Source: Viscum album
Lineage: Eukaryota > Streptophyta > Magnoliopsida > Santalales > Viscaceae
Assembly: GCA_963277665.1 (NCBI GenBank)
Contig: OY728147.1
Coordinates: forward strand, 1,265,725,424 to 1,265,789,423
Length of the DNA stretch: 64,000 nucleotides
Reading direction: 5' to 3'
The first letter of the stretch is position 1, and each line of letters opens with the position of its first letter. Under the pieces are notes generated by a model. That model was given only the letters and a program-made list of their open reading frames with translations, had not been told where the DNA came from and made no database searches. Both the position numbers and the translations under genes were made by a program. Below are positions 32,060 through 44,640 of this stretch, in pieces.

Positions 32060-34536
32060 ACTATAAGGCCCTAGCCTTAAACCTTACATAATCTTGAGTT
32101 ATCACAAGATTACACGTTGAGGATCTTTTCAGATTTAGATTTTTAGAGAATTAGATCATGAAACTTTCATTACATTCCACATTTAAACAAAGTGGTTACA
32201 TAAAAGACAGTATTCATTCTTCCCATCAACGGAAACATATTGAAAATAAAACATGGATTCTTTCTTGACACATCCTTGACACTATCATCACATCATGTAC
32301 CTTTCCCTTGACCTGTGAAAAACATTTCAAAAACTTGGGATGAGCATAAAAAGCTCAGTAAGGGTTATAAATAAATATGGAAAGGAAACATGAGTTCATA
32401 TATACATAAGAATGAAATCATACTTTACCCATAAAACAAAGGCACTTTAACATACCTCATAAAACCATGAATAAATCATAGAAATCATAAGACATAAAGG
32501 TAACTTGAGGAATTCATAACATTCTTAAATAGGGAGTAACCCTCTTGGTTACGTTTGGAATACCCATCATAGTATATTCCCTAAATCTCTTCGGAGAAAC
32601 CTTAACGTTTCACTCATTCGCGTTGCCCAATGCATTGGAGAGCCATATCGGGCTCACCCGCCCATAGTTTATCACGGAACCACCCATTTTCATAACAATG
32701 CCCAAGAACCATTGCATAAACGTATCACATAAAACATGCATAAAGGAAACAAAACATTTCCATATTTCAATCACAATATAACATTTTAGTATTTTGAAAT
32801 AATGAATCTATACAAAAAGAAACCATTTCCAAAACCATTTAAAACATTTAATAAAGAGAATTTTGAATCAAAGTGTCACATACCACCATGAAGCTTTTAA
32901 CATTTTAAACCATTAATATCCAAATAAATAAATCCTTAAAACCATTTTGAAAACATGGATATTAATAAGAACAAGTCATTAAAACATTTAAAGTGATATT
33001 TTGGTCAAAGGGTTTTTACCAAAATTAGAGACACTTGAATACAATAATTGAGGAATAAAATTTAATCAGAACTTTATAATATCATGAGAATAAATGGATT
33101 CATGATATAATATTCCAAAGTACAGTATATACACCATATAAGAGTGAATTGGTGCATAACAACAATGAAGTCTCAATAGGGATGTAAAATGGGATGAAAT
33201 CCCTTATAAGGAAGGTGTCCATAAATTAAGGATAAATCAATATCAAAATTATGTGTGAGAAATATAATTACACCCAATATAATTGGATATTAAGTGTAAA
33301 ACAATAAAAGGTCATTCAAATATATTCAAAGGATGACATATTCAATAACTACATGTTGAACCCAAAGAAATCGAAATTGGGTTAAAACGTTCCCTTGGTA
33401 AAATTCGACAGCCTAACGACGTCACTTCAAAAATTCAGAAAATGAGTTGATGAGAGATAAAAAGGGAATATCATCACTTGGACATAAAATTTACATCAAT
33501 CAGGATATAGAAGAACATATCCCAACATAATAGTATGTGAATTAAATGACATAACAAACAGAGTCTTTTAAAATGAGGAGGGTGAAAGGTTCCCTTACCG
33601 ACTTGGGTAACTTTCAAAAAGTACACCCCATTGAAGAAGTGTCATAAAATTAACATGTAAATACCCATAAATGTAATTATATTACAAAAGGAGTGTAATA
33701 ATGGGAAGCACATAAACCACTCAAATGAAATTGTGGCAAATGTAGCATAAATCTCACAGGAATAAAAGTGAGATGAAAAATCCCTTACCAAAACTCAGCA
33801 GCCTAACGACGCCACTTAAAACTTACAAAATGGATTGATGAGAGGAAATAGGGTAACTCATCATTTTAAAATATTATGTACAGTGGGAATAATATAAAAT
33901 AACATCCCAATAATTAGAAATATGAGCTTAAAAGGAATGACATAAAAGAGTGTACTTAAAAAGAAAGAGAGGTGTAGGATCCCTTACCTCAAGTCCAACT
34001 TGTCTTGTTCGTTTCATTATTTTCCTGAATAATAAACTTTGGTCAATTAATAATTGCCTAATTAACTCCTTTAGAGATTATTATTCAGTTAATATCACAT
34101 ATTATAATGTTATAATAGTTGTTTAATAATGTTAGTTCATATCAGACGTTTTTGCTGATGTTTGGTACATGAGTCAAAAATAAACTTGTTTGAAAAAAGA
34201 TTTCCCATGTAGTTATAAGTAAATAATTTCCAGAATAGTATTAATTTTTAAAATATCATATATATCCAGTAAATATTCATTTCATACTATTCCATATCAT
34301 TTGGAGATAAAAAACAAAAAGCACTGTTAATGGAGACGGTAGGCCGTACGTACGCATGAACGCTACTTTCATTTTTTTGTCATATTAATGGAATTAAAAC
34401 AAAATGAGAGATATATATATATGTGATAATTCCAGAATGATATCCATAATTTAGATGTAATATATTACATATATATCCATTATATATATGTACTTATAAT
34501 ATTACATAACATTTTGAGATAAGAAATGAAATGTAC

Positions 34537-34574
34537 CGTTCATGGAGACGGTAAGTCGTACGTACGCATGAACG
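34537..34574 (-). other. 38-bp imperfect cruciform, right LTR copy
   Basis: Outer arms CGTTCATG/CATGAACG intact; the inner arm has one C to T change (gtaagtcgt). Confidence 0.7.
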
Positions 34575-35286
34575 CTACTTCCATTTCTATTTCATATTTA
34601 ATGGAATTAAAAAATAATGATACATAATAGTATCTTAATTCCAGTATGGTATCATATATAATATTATTAAATATATCCTTTATACGTACCACATATGATA
34701 TTAACGAATCAAATCACTTTGAGGGGGCGGTAGTCTGCACTTCCTTAAATGAAATTGTCATGTTTACCTATAATGGAAACAATATTGGTATGCCATAAAT
34801 GAAAAATACAGAAGTTGAAGAAAAGAATAAACATATTATATATCATATATAAAAATAGTGACATCATAATGTCCACCTTTGATGGTGTTAAATGAGTATT
34901 GAACAATCATCATTTCGGGAGGTAGAATTTCGCCATCCACGGAAACCGTATGTTCTTTAACCATTTGATATAGTTTTGTGAGAGTGTAGGTCGAATAAAT
35001 ATTATAACAACATCCTATTATATTTAAGATACTGGTGTTGTTACAAAATAAGTAAATAAAAAGAGTTTAGGGGGTTGGAGAAGCAAAATAAAACAAATGA
35101 ACATGAGAGAATGAATTACCTTTAAAAGTGTAACTCATATTGATTTGAGCCTAAAGGATTCCTTTGAAAGGAATCATCCCAAATGGAATCCTCTAGGATG
35201 AGGATATGGATGTGGAGAGAGTAAATGGGCAGGGTATGGCCGATCCAAAGGCTTGAGGAGTGTGTGAAATGAGGTAGAGGTTGGGG

Positions 35287-35295
35287 CCTTTTATA
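35287..35295 (-). promoter_or_regulatory. TATA box of LARD LTR (right copy, 5' LTR)
   Basis: TATAAAAGG on the minus strand; this copy would drive the full-length transcript. Confidence 0.75.
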
Positions 35296-36923
35296 AGAGG
35301 AGAGGAGGGGCACTTTTGGAAATCATGAAACTATTATTTTATTTTCAAAAATGTTTCTAATTTATAAGGTCCCACATTGATATATTTCGAAGATAAGATG
35401 ATAAGGCTTCGAAATATTCCCATCCAATAGTTTTTGGACAAGTATAGGTCTTAGATATTACATTATCTTTCCATTTTATTTAAATCGTTAAATAATGAGG
35501 TCATCGTTGCATCATCATGATGTCGTAATTAAATTAATTTATTTAATATATAAAAATTGTAAAAAAATACTATGATGTAGAAAATCGTTTTAGCTTTCTA
35601 ATGAATATTTATAGTCAAAATTTGGACTTGTGTAACCCCACTTAAAAACTACTTTAGTAAACAACTCATGTTTCTGTCAATTAAATTTTGACATTAAATA
35701 AATATATATTAATGTCATTTTCCAACCAAAGTGGCTCCATGGGGTCCCCAAGTTGACCCATGGGTTTTATTGGTCTGCCATGACTCATCCAATAGGAGTA
35801 GGACAAGTTTCATGGTGTTTTCATATTTTTATAATATCATTTTTACCTTAAATTACACTAATTGCCTCTAATCGCGATTAAAAACTTAATAAGTTACTAT
35901 TCACCAAAAAATTATTTTAATCTCATTGAACCGAATTTTAATTCTTAATGAAAACCATGTATGTAGTATTTTTGAAATTCAATACAAAAAATTGGAAAAT
36001 TTTCATTTAAATGGAAAATCAGTTTTTATAAGTACCACTTAGTGATTTCACTATTCATCAAAAATTGAAGTTTTTCAGAAAAATACCAAAAATTCACCCT
36101 AACCTATATTTGATATTCCGAATTGAAAAATTAAGTCTGTTTTAAAAAATTCAAAACATATAATTCAAATTAATTAATTTAATAATTAATTCCCGCTGTC
36201 ATGACAAATAGCGTGTTTTTGTGAAACAATAAGTATCAAAAGATTGACACTAGTTTAAGTCTGATTTCAAAGTGAAATTAATTCCAACGACCACTATTGG
36301 ATTTAATGGTAAAAATATATTCTAATCTCACTTTAAAACCAATTCAAAAGATAATCTAATCATATAAATAAATTAGATTAAAAAGTGGTTTTGAATTAAA
36401 ATACAACATTTTACACTATTCATTAAAAAATGAACTTTATCGGAAAAATACCAAAAAATTACACAAAGTAAAAAATTTGATGTCCCGATTCTACAGAAGA
36501 GTTTTATTTGGTCCAAAAGAATTTATAAGAGTGATCAAAACTATATTTAATGACAGTTCTCCATCAAAAGGCGATAAGTGAACCTTTAGTGAAAACTAGG
36601 GCATATACGCCTAAAATTGAATTATTTCCATATTTTAAGCCTCTATACTTTATTGGATAAATGTAAAAACATTTAAGAACATATATAATCATATTTTATT
36701 TATTTATATCCATTCCCGCCAATACAACGGCTACATGTTAACTACCATTTAAAATAATATTATTTTATTATTAGAGTGCAATGTAAGATTCCCAAGAAAC
36801 TCATTGTTGCGTGTTGGGTACGCCATCGAGCATGACATCCCCTTTAAAGTCATATTAATATTTTATTCACAAATATGGATAAATATGAAAATGTCATATT
36901 CTTTATTTACCTGGTGTGTTTCA

Positions 36924-36928
36924 TCAAG
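36924..36928 (+). other. Target site duplication (tcaag), right of LARD
   Basis: Pairs with 25534-25538. Confidence 0.9.
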
Positions 36929-39900
36929 TGGTAGTAGATTTTGTCTCAGTTTCTGTTTCTTTCAGACATATTATATTTTAAGAAATCATTAAAATTTATG
37001 TGGTTTATATAATACCCATTTGATATGTTTAAATTAGATAAGTATTTATTCAAGGTTTTTATTGTTTTAATTAAATTTTATTCTTTAAGGGTGTTACAAT
37101 TCAAAAGTTACGAGAGAGAAAAGGATTCTTTTTTAAATATCACTTTATTTTGGCATTTATTATATTTCATTGAAGGAATCATATCTTATATCCTTCAAAG
37201 TAACCACAACTTTTACTATGAAACTTATATTTAAGGACATACCATATTTATACCAAAATTTCATCTCTTTTTAAATGAATCAAGAAATGAAATAACTAAA
37301 AGATATACCAATTTTATTCCTCTTTTAATTAGATAGCATTTATCATCTATGTACATATTGTCTATAATTTATTTAGAAAAGTCCTTATATTACTTAAATG
37401 GTTTATTAATGAAGTTTTAATTTATCCATTATATTTAAAAGGGTTTCAATTTAATCAATATATTTTATTCTAGATGCTACATTTTAGGCATTCTTTACAA
37501 AAAGTCAGAAGGAATATTTTTAACATATATATTTATAATAGACTTCCTAGACGCCATAACAATTTTAGGATATATAGAATTTTTTACATATTTTAAATGG
37601 TTTTACTAGAAACACCCTTTTATAAAACATTATTTCACTTCTAATCCCTTTACTATTAGAGAGGATTTTATTTTATTTCAAAATTTATATTCTGGATGTA
37701 TCAAATGTTATCTCTTATATATTATTTGGTTGTTAATTTTTTTTTGAAAAATTCCCTTCTTTGTCATCATTTTACTCAACATTTCTCATTAATATACATA
37801 TTTTTTGAATCATAAATTTGATTATTAACTTATCCATTTACCATTTTTTCATACAAAGCATTATTGTGAATGTTTTTATATTGGCTTGGGGAAGTACCGA
37901 CAAAACTATATTATTTTCTCAATATGGACATCTAATATTAATTAATATTTTTATGAATTGAATTGATCATTAAATATATAAAAATTGGACTCGTAATTGA
38001 GTGATATGTGTGGATTGGTAATAGATATCCTTTAATCAATTGATAGGTCCATGTGAAATATTAGTTGCACCAATTAAATGGTGGTTTATTGTATACATAC
38101 CAATTGATTAAACTGACGTAGTTAAAGGTATTTAATGTATATATATCATTATTTATGAGAACCTTAAATCACATATAAATCATTCACATCAATGATAATT
38201 TATCAATTATTAACCATGAGATTATTTCATTGATATTATCTATGGATGAATTTTTTATTTGTTTAATGATTATGTGGTAGCTATTTTAATTTTTTTACCC
38301 TTCCATATTGATTATTCATTACCAATTCATGGTATATTACACTACACCAAACCATACTCTGAATTTGATCCCACCATTATTATTTTTTATTTCCCCGGGT
38401 TATGAAGAAGATTACATTGAATTATTTTCAAGGATATAAAACTTTTTTTAGTTAAGATTTATTATATATTTCTAACATAATGTCGGTATCATGTGTGTTT
38501 CTTATTTTTTCAATACTACTAAATTGGTCAGTCATTCAGGATTAGAACCATCATGTCTATGATAATGTAGTAATGTGACCACCAGATCTATCATACTAGA
38601 TTCTAAAATGTTAGATAATGAATATATAGTTTTATATATGGATTGGTGCCTTAGAGAAAAATTTATTTATAATTTGCATTATATATATATATATATATAT
38701 TCAAATACATGAAAATAAATAATCATTTAACCACATTATGAATTACCTTCTGTGTAACATTAATGTGATATTATCGGTAGAATATTTATCACATGAAAGG
38801 GTTAGAGAAGTTCCCTTCAATAATCTCATGAGTATATAACCTATTAGAAGAGATATTTAGAAAATAGGATTGTGTTACACATTGAGTTTTCATATAAGGT
38901 TGTTTTTGTTGGAATAACGACATCATTCTTTATAAGTTCTATAATATGTTAAATGATACAAATCTTCATCTTTTTTATTGTCAAGATAATGGCACTGGGA
39001 AAGAGACTTATAGAGTAACATTCTATGTGTATCCATGAACCTTTATTAAAATCTTTAATAATTAATTATTAGAATTAAAATATTATTCTATAGGATAATG
39101 GATAAAAAATTTCACGATGTGTTTATCTCATAGATTTAATCACTAGTTATTCAGGTTTGGAATATTTATGACTATAATATTATAAATAGAACATTCATGA
39201 GTTTATAAAATATTTTTTATAATTTTTATAGTTTTTTATTCACCATGAAATTGTTTATTTAATTGTGATATTACAAAATAAATATTTATTACATAATTAG
39301 AAAATATAATATTTTTTATTTATTGTTACATAATATAGAAATACTAATTCTAAATAAATAATAATTATTAAATTATTGATAAATACTAATGAGGATTGAT
39401 GGACCATGTAATGGGTCTAGATTGAAATGATATATTTTATTCATTAAATATCACTTAAATAAATATTTATTTATTTATTTATGAAATTATATTTAAATAA
39501 ATTGGTGTCACCACATATCATGGAGTAAAATAATATAAATATTATTATTATTATACATGGGGTGTATATAGAATAATGAAATTAAATATGGTCCTTAGAA
39601 AAAAAATAATTAACCCTAAGTATAAAAACCCATCTTATAACCTTTCTACGTACAACAATGATAATAAATTTCTTTTAAAAAACATTCTCTCATGAGAAAA
39701 TTATCTATGATCTCTCAAGAATTCTGTCAAGGTCTTAGGAGCTATTCCTCCTCCCACCTCTCAGTAACATCAGAATAATATAAGAATACTTTGAAAATTA
39801 TGGGATTCTTTTTATACTAAATTTGGATAAATTCATGGTGATATATTCTTTCATGCTCACACAAGAAAATCCATATGTTTCATTTTCAGTATGGGGATGC

Positions 39901-42900
39901 AGGTGTGGGTACAACTATTGTGATTTTTTATTGGATTTTTAAATGCACTGATGGTTCGACAATATTTTTTACCAAATACTCAACAACGAAACAATTATTA
40001 ATACATGTAAAAAAGAAAATCTATAAAATAATTATAAATTAAATGTGAAAATATCTTCTATGTGGACATTCTGATGTTGTGTTTATACTTTTATTTGTAT
40101 TTATCTGAATAAATAACGTTTATTAGGAAATGTCCCCAATACATCAACACTCACCATAAATATTTCAAGTACAAATAAAATTATCTCATATTCATTTTTA
40201 ATTATCTATTATTCATTGATTTGTTTTTAATTTTGTTAGGTTTATTATTTCAATTTTTTATTTTTCATTGAAATTCCAATATAAAATTTTGGTTCAAATT
40301 AATAATAATCATAAAAACCTGGAATGAGTTTATAAAATTTGAAGATCCCATCCATATGTGCTATAGATTGTGGTCATATGACATGATTAATTATTTGTAA
40401 CTAATAAATACACATCATGTAATCTTGTAAAATTAACTAAGGTATGTGGAGGTAACCATGACACATCATATGGGATATGTTACATGGAATTTATTAATTA
40501 TAAAATATATATAAATTTTCATACAACACACAATTTTAGAGGGTTCCATGATGGGTAAGTATTGGACGTGTTATGCAATCCCATACAGTTTCCCTATTGA
40601 AATTCATTGAAATTGTTTGCTCAAATTATGCGTAATGCATTTAATTTCATTCCATGTGAGAACTGTTAGTCATATAAGATAGAGAAAACATAATTACATG
40701 GTGAATAGTAATTAATATTTTTATGTAAGTCATTATATTTTATATAGATTACATTCCAATTTATATGAATGTAATGTGAGATTCGCCAATAATGAATTAC
40801 ATGATGTGTAGCTGGCGTAAATATTATGTAACTTATTCCATCTCAAGATAGGTACTAGTCAAGTAAGGATTGTCACATTATTAAAACATAATAAGATGAA
40901 ACTGATTTTAATATTAAACCAAACTACATATCATGTATCTTTATATACACGTAATGTGATAATGTTTTCTAATTAAAGTATAAATTAGCATTTTATATGT
41001 TATTTATAGTTTTATATTGTGAAAATTTTTCATAAACATCATGTAATTCATTTTCATAGAATGAAGTACACTAAAAATACATTATTAGTGTGTCATGTGG
41101 TCATGGTCATCTTGCAGACTACATGTATTGATCCATGGAATTACACACTTTTTAATATTGTGACAGGTTGTTTATTCTCAAATGATTTTTATGTAAACTG
41201 TACAAATAAATATACTCGTTGTATACTACAGGATGTGTTGTGTCATAAAACACACCATATGTGTAGAGTATAGTGGCACATGACCATGTTTCCTTTAGCA
41301 GATGTTGTGTATTAACATCATGAAGGGTACACATTGTGTCCCTCATCAATAATCACTTTGTAAAAGTTAGTTTTGTAATGAAATTAATTTATATAAAAAT
41401 TAGAGAATATGGTAATTTACATATCTTTAGGAATTGAAAATTATGAAAAAATAAATAAATAAGTAATATGTTGATTAATTATTAATCTGATCAATGCAAC
41501 TTAATAATGAATGAATTGAAAATATTTCTAACAAGTTTTATATGTGTATCCATTGCATGTGTGGATGATATTCATCTTAATAGAGAAATATATTTTTTGG
41601 TTTTTCATTTTATTTAATATTTATTAGACATGTTTACTATAATTTTCTAAAAAGGATTTTATTAAAATAAATTTGAAGATATTCATATTCTCCCTCTTAT
41701 ATTTATTATTTAAGTGTCTATGTGTCTATTGGTTTTTTATGTTACCTATACCTTTGTTTCTCCTCAACTGTATGTTATTAAATTAATTTAATGGATTGAG
41801 CTCTTGGGAGAGTATTTGGTTTAAAACATGATCCCATGTGATACTAAACAATGAGATATAAAGGTTAGAAGGAGGAAAGTTCAATGCTTTTTTATCCCAC
41901 TTCTAAGATTTATTCCCATAGGGTCAATGGTTTGTTTATTATCTTCACAATAAAAAACCCAATAGTAAATGTTCATGATCATACTATATTTTTTCTATCT
42001 AATTCATGGATGTTTATTTCTTTTTGAAATTACTATATATTATATTTTCAAAAAAAAGTAACATAAATTAAATAAAAATAAAAATCATGCTCATATAGAA
42101 TAAAATAAATCAATAATTCCTTAATTATTTTATCATACATTGTTAAAAATTATAGAAAAACCACATAATATTTATTAACAAGTTCGAAGGTAAAATAATG
42201 TAAATTTAAACATTCTAAAATTAAATACCTGATTTAAATATTATGTCAAATTTTTTTCCATTATATATTTCAAAATTCACCCATATAAAAAGTGTCAGTT
42301 ATTCTATAGTCATATTTGATTTTCAATTATCAAGGGGTATTATGAATAATGCTAGTTTGTCTTATCCAAATTGATATTAAGTGTAATATACATATCTTAT
42401 TTAATACCATATATAGGAAAGCGTTAATGAAAATATGAGTTTTTGATTTCTATATTGGGTGGTCCAGTCAGCATATTAATGGGTTCTGATTTATTTTAGT
42501 CGGAAATACACCTTACCTAAATACCATAAATTAATATTCATGGATATAGTATGGGTTTTTCCGAAGGGAAATATGGATCTGTTCCACTATAATGTTAACA
42601 CAATAGGTCATTCTAAATCCGATTTTGTGATATATTTGGAATCGTAATTATAGGTGGAGACTAATAAATATAATTTATAACATCACATTGTTTGTATTAA
42701 TTATATATTTATAAAACATGATTTTATTTTAATATAGAATATTTAAGGTAAATTGGACATGAAATTATAATTATGATTGATTTTAGTGTAGAGAAATATC
42801 CCAAGAAACAAAAACGTCTTTAATTTTTATATGAGTTTGTGTAATGTAAAATTCTTAGTTTGGAAGACTTATATTGTATAGTACCATATTCTTAGTGAGT

Positions 42901-42975
42901 ATTCATAGGATACAAGTGAGGAGGATCTCTCCGTCTACCTAAGAATATTTTGAGATTCATTATATTCCCAATTCA
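36929..42975. other. A+T-rich decayed repeat DNA, no gene seen
   Basis: The first part probably continues the interrupted gypsy-2 LTR; its end cannot be placed. gggtgttaca at 37090-37099 looks like a reversed LTR start. A TATAAAAACC string near 39641-39650 and a pyrimidine-rich run near 39745 resemble a copia LTR, but no partner repeat was found. ORFs at 37025-37234 and 41019-41273 have no recognisable motif. Confidence 0.55.
38679..38700. repeat. (AT)n microsatellite
   Basis: About eleven AT units without interruption. Confidence 0.85.
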
Positions 42976-44640
42976 TTGTGATATCATCCAAGGCTAGTGA
43001 TATAATGATGTTGAATAAGGAAGTGGATCCATAGACTATGTTGTCTCATCTCCGTGATCTTTATCATGAGAGTGAAAACATTAGAGATATGAGATATTAA
43101 AGTCACTAATTACTTGAATTATTGGATATGGTATACTATATTAACCTCATATAGTCATAATGATTGGATATATTTAAGGTTAATATGTTTAGTGTTTTAA
43201 TTTTCCCAAGGAATTTTGAATATGTTTTTCTATCTCTCAACATCCTCAGAAATTCTCTTGTTTTATTGGGAATTTTTTCATTAATAACATTGATAATATT
43301 ATCCTAAGAATACTTTTTCTAATTTCAATTGAGATAAAGAGATGAGTCATTAGAATCTTTTGAACCTTATATAGAATATCTAAAAATGTCAAGTGAAAGG
43401 ACCCATGATTGACTCTTATTCTAAGGCTTATTCACACAACCCATCCAATAGAAGGAGAACACATAGATAGGTGAAGGGGAATTATATAGTCTTTTCATGA
43501 GGCATCATTTCCACCTTTTAAAGAATTATAAGTTAGTAAGTATTTTATGGGATGCTTTAGGATCATTTTTTACCAAATGTAACATTTCAATTTCTATAAA
43601 TTGCGTTTTAGAAATAAATCATGTTGATCAAATGTATATCCAAATATAGGATGAATGTAAATTTAAAAAAGTATCCAGAGGTGAGGTTTATTTTCAAGAT
43701 ATTAATGGTGAAGGATTAATTGGAGTAATTATCTAATATTTCCATGTTACTTGGTTTATGGGATTCATTCTATTAATAGATAATCTTTATTATCTTCCTA
43801 GTGTTACCAAGAACATTATATATGTTTCCAATATAAATATATATGGATTAATTTATTTCCAATTGGAATAAAAGATGTTATATTTACTAAGAATTAGTTT
43901 ATGGTTGTATGACACATTTTTTTATTGGTCTTCATTTTCTAGAATACAAAAACAAAGTTTTTGAAATAGATTTGGAATCAAGTTCACATGAATTATATCA
44001 CACCCAATTATGGAATTAATGGATTGGTCATATAAATAAAATTTTTTGACATAGTTATATCAAGGTGGGTACTTAAATTCAATTAAACTAACACCACTTG
44101 ATATTTTTCAAGATTTTTTACAACAAAATATGTCAAAATCTCTATTTAGTGTAAATGTTGAATGGGTACTAGGTAATCCCTAGTTTTTTTCAAACAAACA
44201 TGTGAAAACCAGTTCTAGTATAATCATGTTGTGGATACTCTTACATAATTACTTTAACCAAGAATTTTTGTTGATATTGGTATGTATTATTAATGAGACA
44301 TAAGTTTTAATCCTTTTATAGACATAAAGAGTATATGAATTTAGTATAGAATCATCATGGTAAAAACATAAAAAATCAATTTTAAGGATATTCTAAATAA
44401 TAATTAACCATGAGTTCATTAATTATCTTATGTAGTATGGTTTACCATGTCCACTCACTTCTCCTTATAAACCATAGTGAAATTATTTAAATGAAAGGAT
44501 GAACCAAACCATATTGGATATGCAGTAATTGATGGTCAATCATGGGATTATTCTAATATTATTTTTGGGATTTTAATAATAGATTGATGTTCATATAAGT
44601 AACTAAGATATAATAGAAAATTACTCCTTAAATTTATATT
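42976..44640 (+). pseudogene. Ancient Ty1/copia relic (copia-2), gag to integrase
   Basis: A gag-like block near 43036-43080 reads MLSHLRDLYHESENIRDM, matching copia gag (LW..L...Y...). NFEYVFLSL follows near 43212. NLYYLPSVTKNIIYVS near 43785-43835 fits the protease-end block L.NVLYVP...KNLISV. A pre-integrase trace lies near 44005-44060. Near 44454-44550 the frame reads SPYKP, two stops, then ERMNQTILDM, matching copia integrase PYTPQQNGVAERMNRTLLDM with the catalytic Glu codon in place. Two stops stand where Gln-Gln is expected, as CAA/CAG to TAA/TGA decay would give. Nothing recognisable as RT follows, so the relic is truncated. Confidence 0.68.

Larger units (their letters stand above)
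25539..36923 (-). mobile_element. Non-autonomous LARD-like LTR retrotransposon, 11385 bp
   Basis: Two direct repeats of 4862 bp (25539-30400 and 32062-36923) enclose 1661 bp. The PBS (reverse complement TGGTATCAT, 32051-32059) lies beside the right repeat. The PPT (reverse complement ccaaaaggggggaagga, 30401-30417) lies beside the left repeat, so the element reads leftwards. Repeats start TGTAACACC on the minus strand. tcaag duplications flank the whole. Gag-pol is absent: between the LTRs only a 56-codon ORF and a SINE-like insertion are seen. Very long LTRs with no pol fit the LARD class, mobilised in trans by a chromovirus. Confidence 0.93.
32062..36923 (-). repeat. 5' LTR of the LARD (right copy, 4862 bp)
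   Basis: Same length as the left copy. Differences are very uneven: 2 in about 470 bases near 32140-32610, but about one in ten near 34910-35080. Its U3 end reads tgaaacacacc on the minus strand, a mutated tgtaacaccc. ORFs 35122-35313 and 36804-36992 mirror LTR sequence and are not genes. Confidence 0.94.

Noticed and set aside
37090..37099. gggtgttaca, resembling a reversed gypsy LTR start
   Set aside because: No purine tract at the expected side and no partner LTR recognised; left as a note in the 36929-42975 entry.
38907..38920. tgttggaataacg, resembling a copia LTR start
   Set aside because: No second copy, PBS or PPT could be tied to it.
41019..41273. 84-codon ORF with several Cys and His residues
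   Set aside because: No zinc-finger spacing, and the DNA around it is full of repeated acatcatg-like words that produce these residues by chance.
40320..41370. Frequent acacatcatg / catgatgtgt words in both orientations
   Set aside because: Irregular spacing and low complexity; no defined unit or boundaries could be set.
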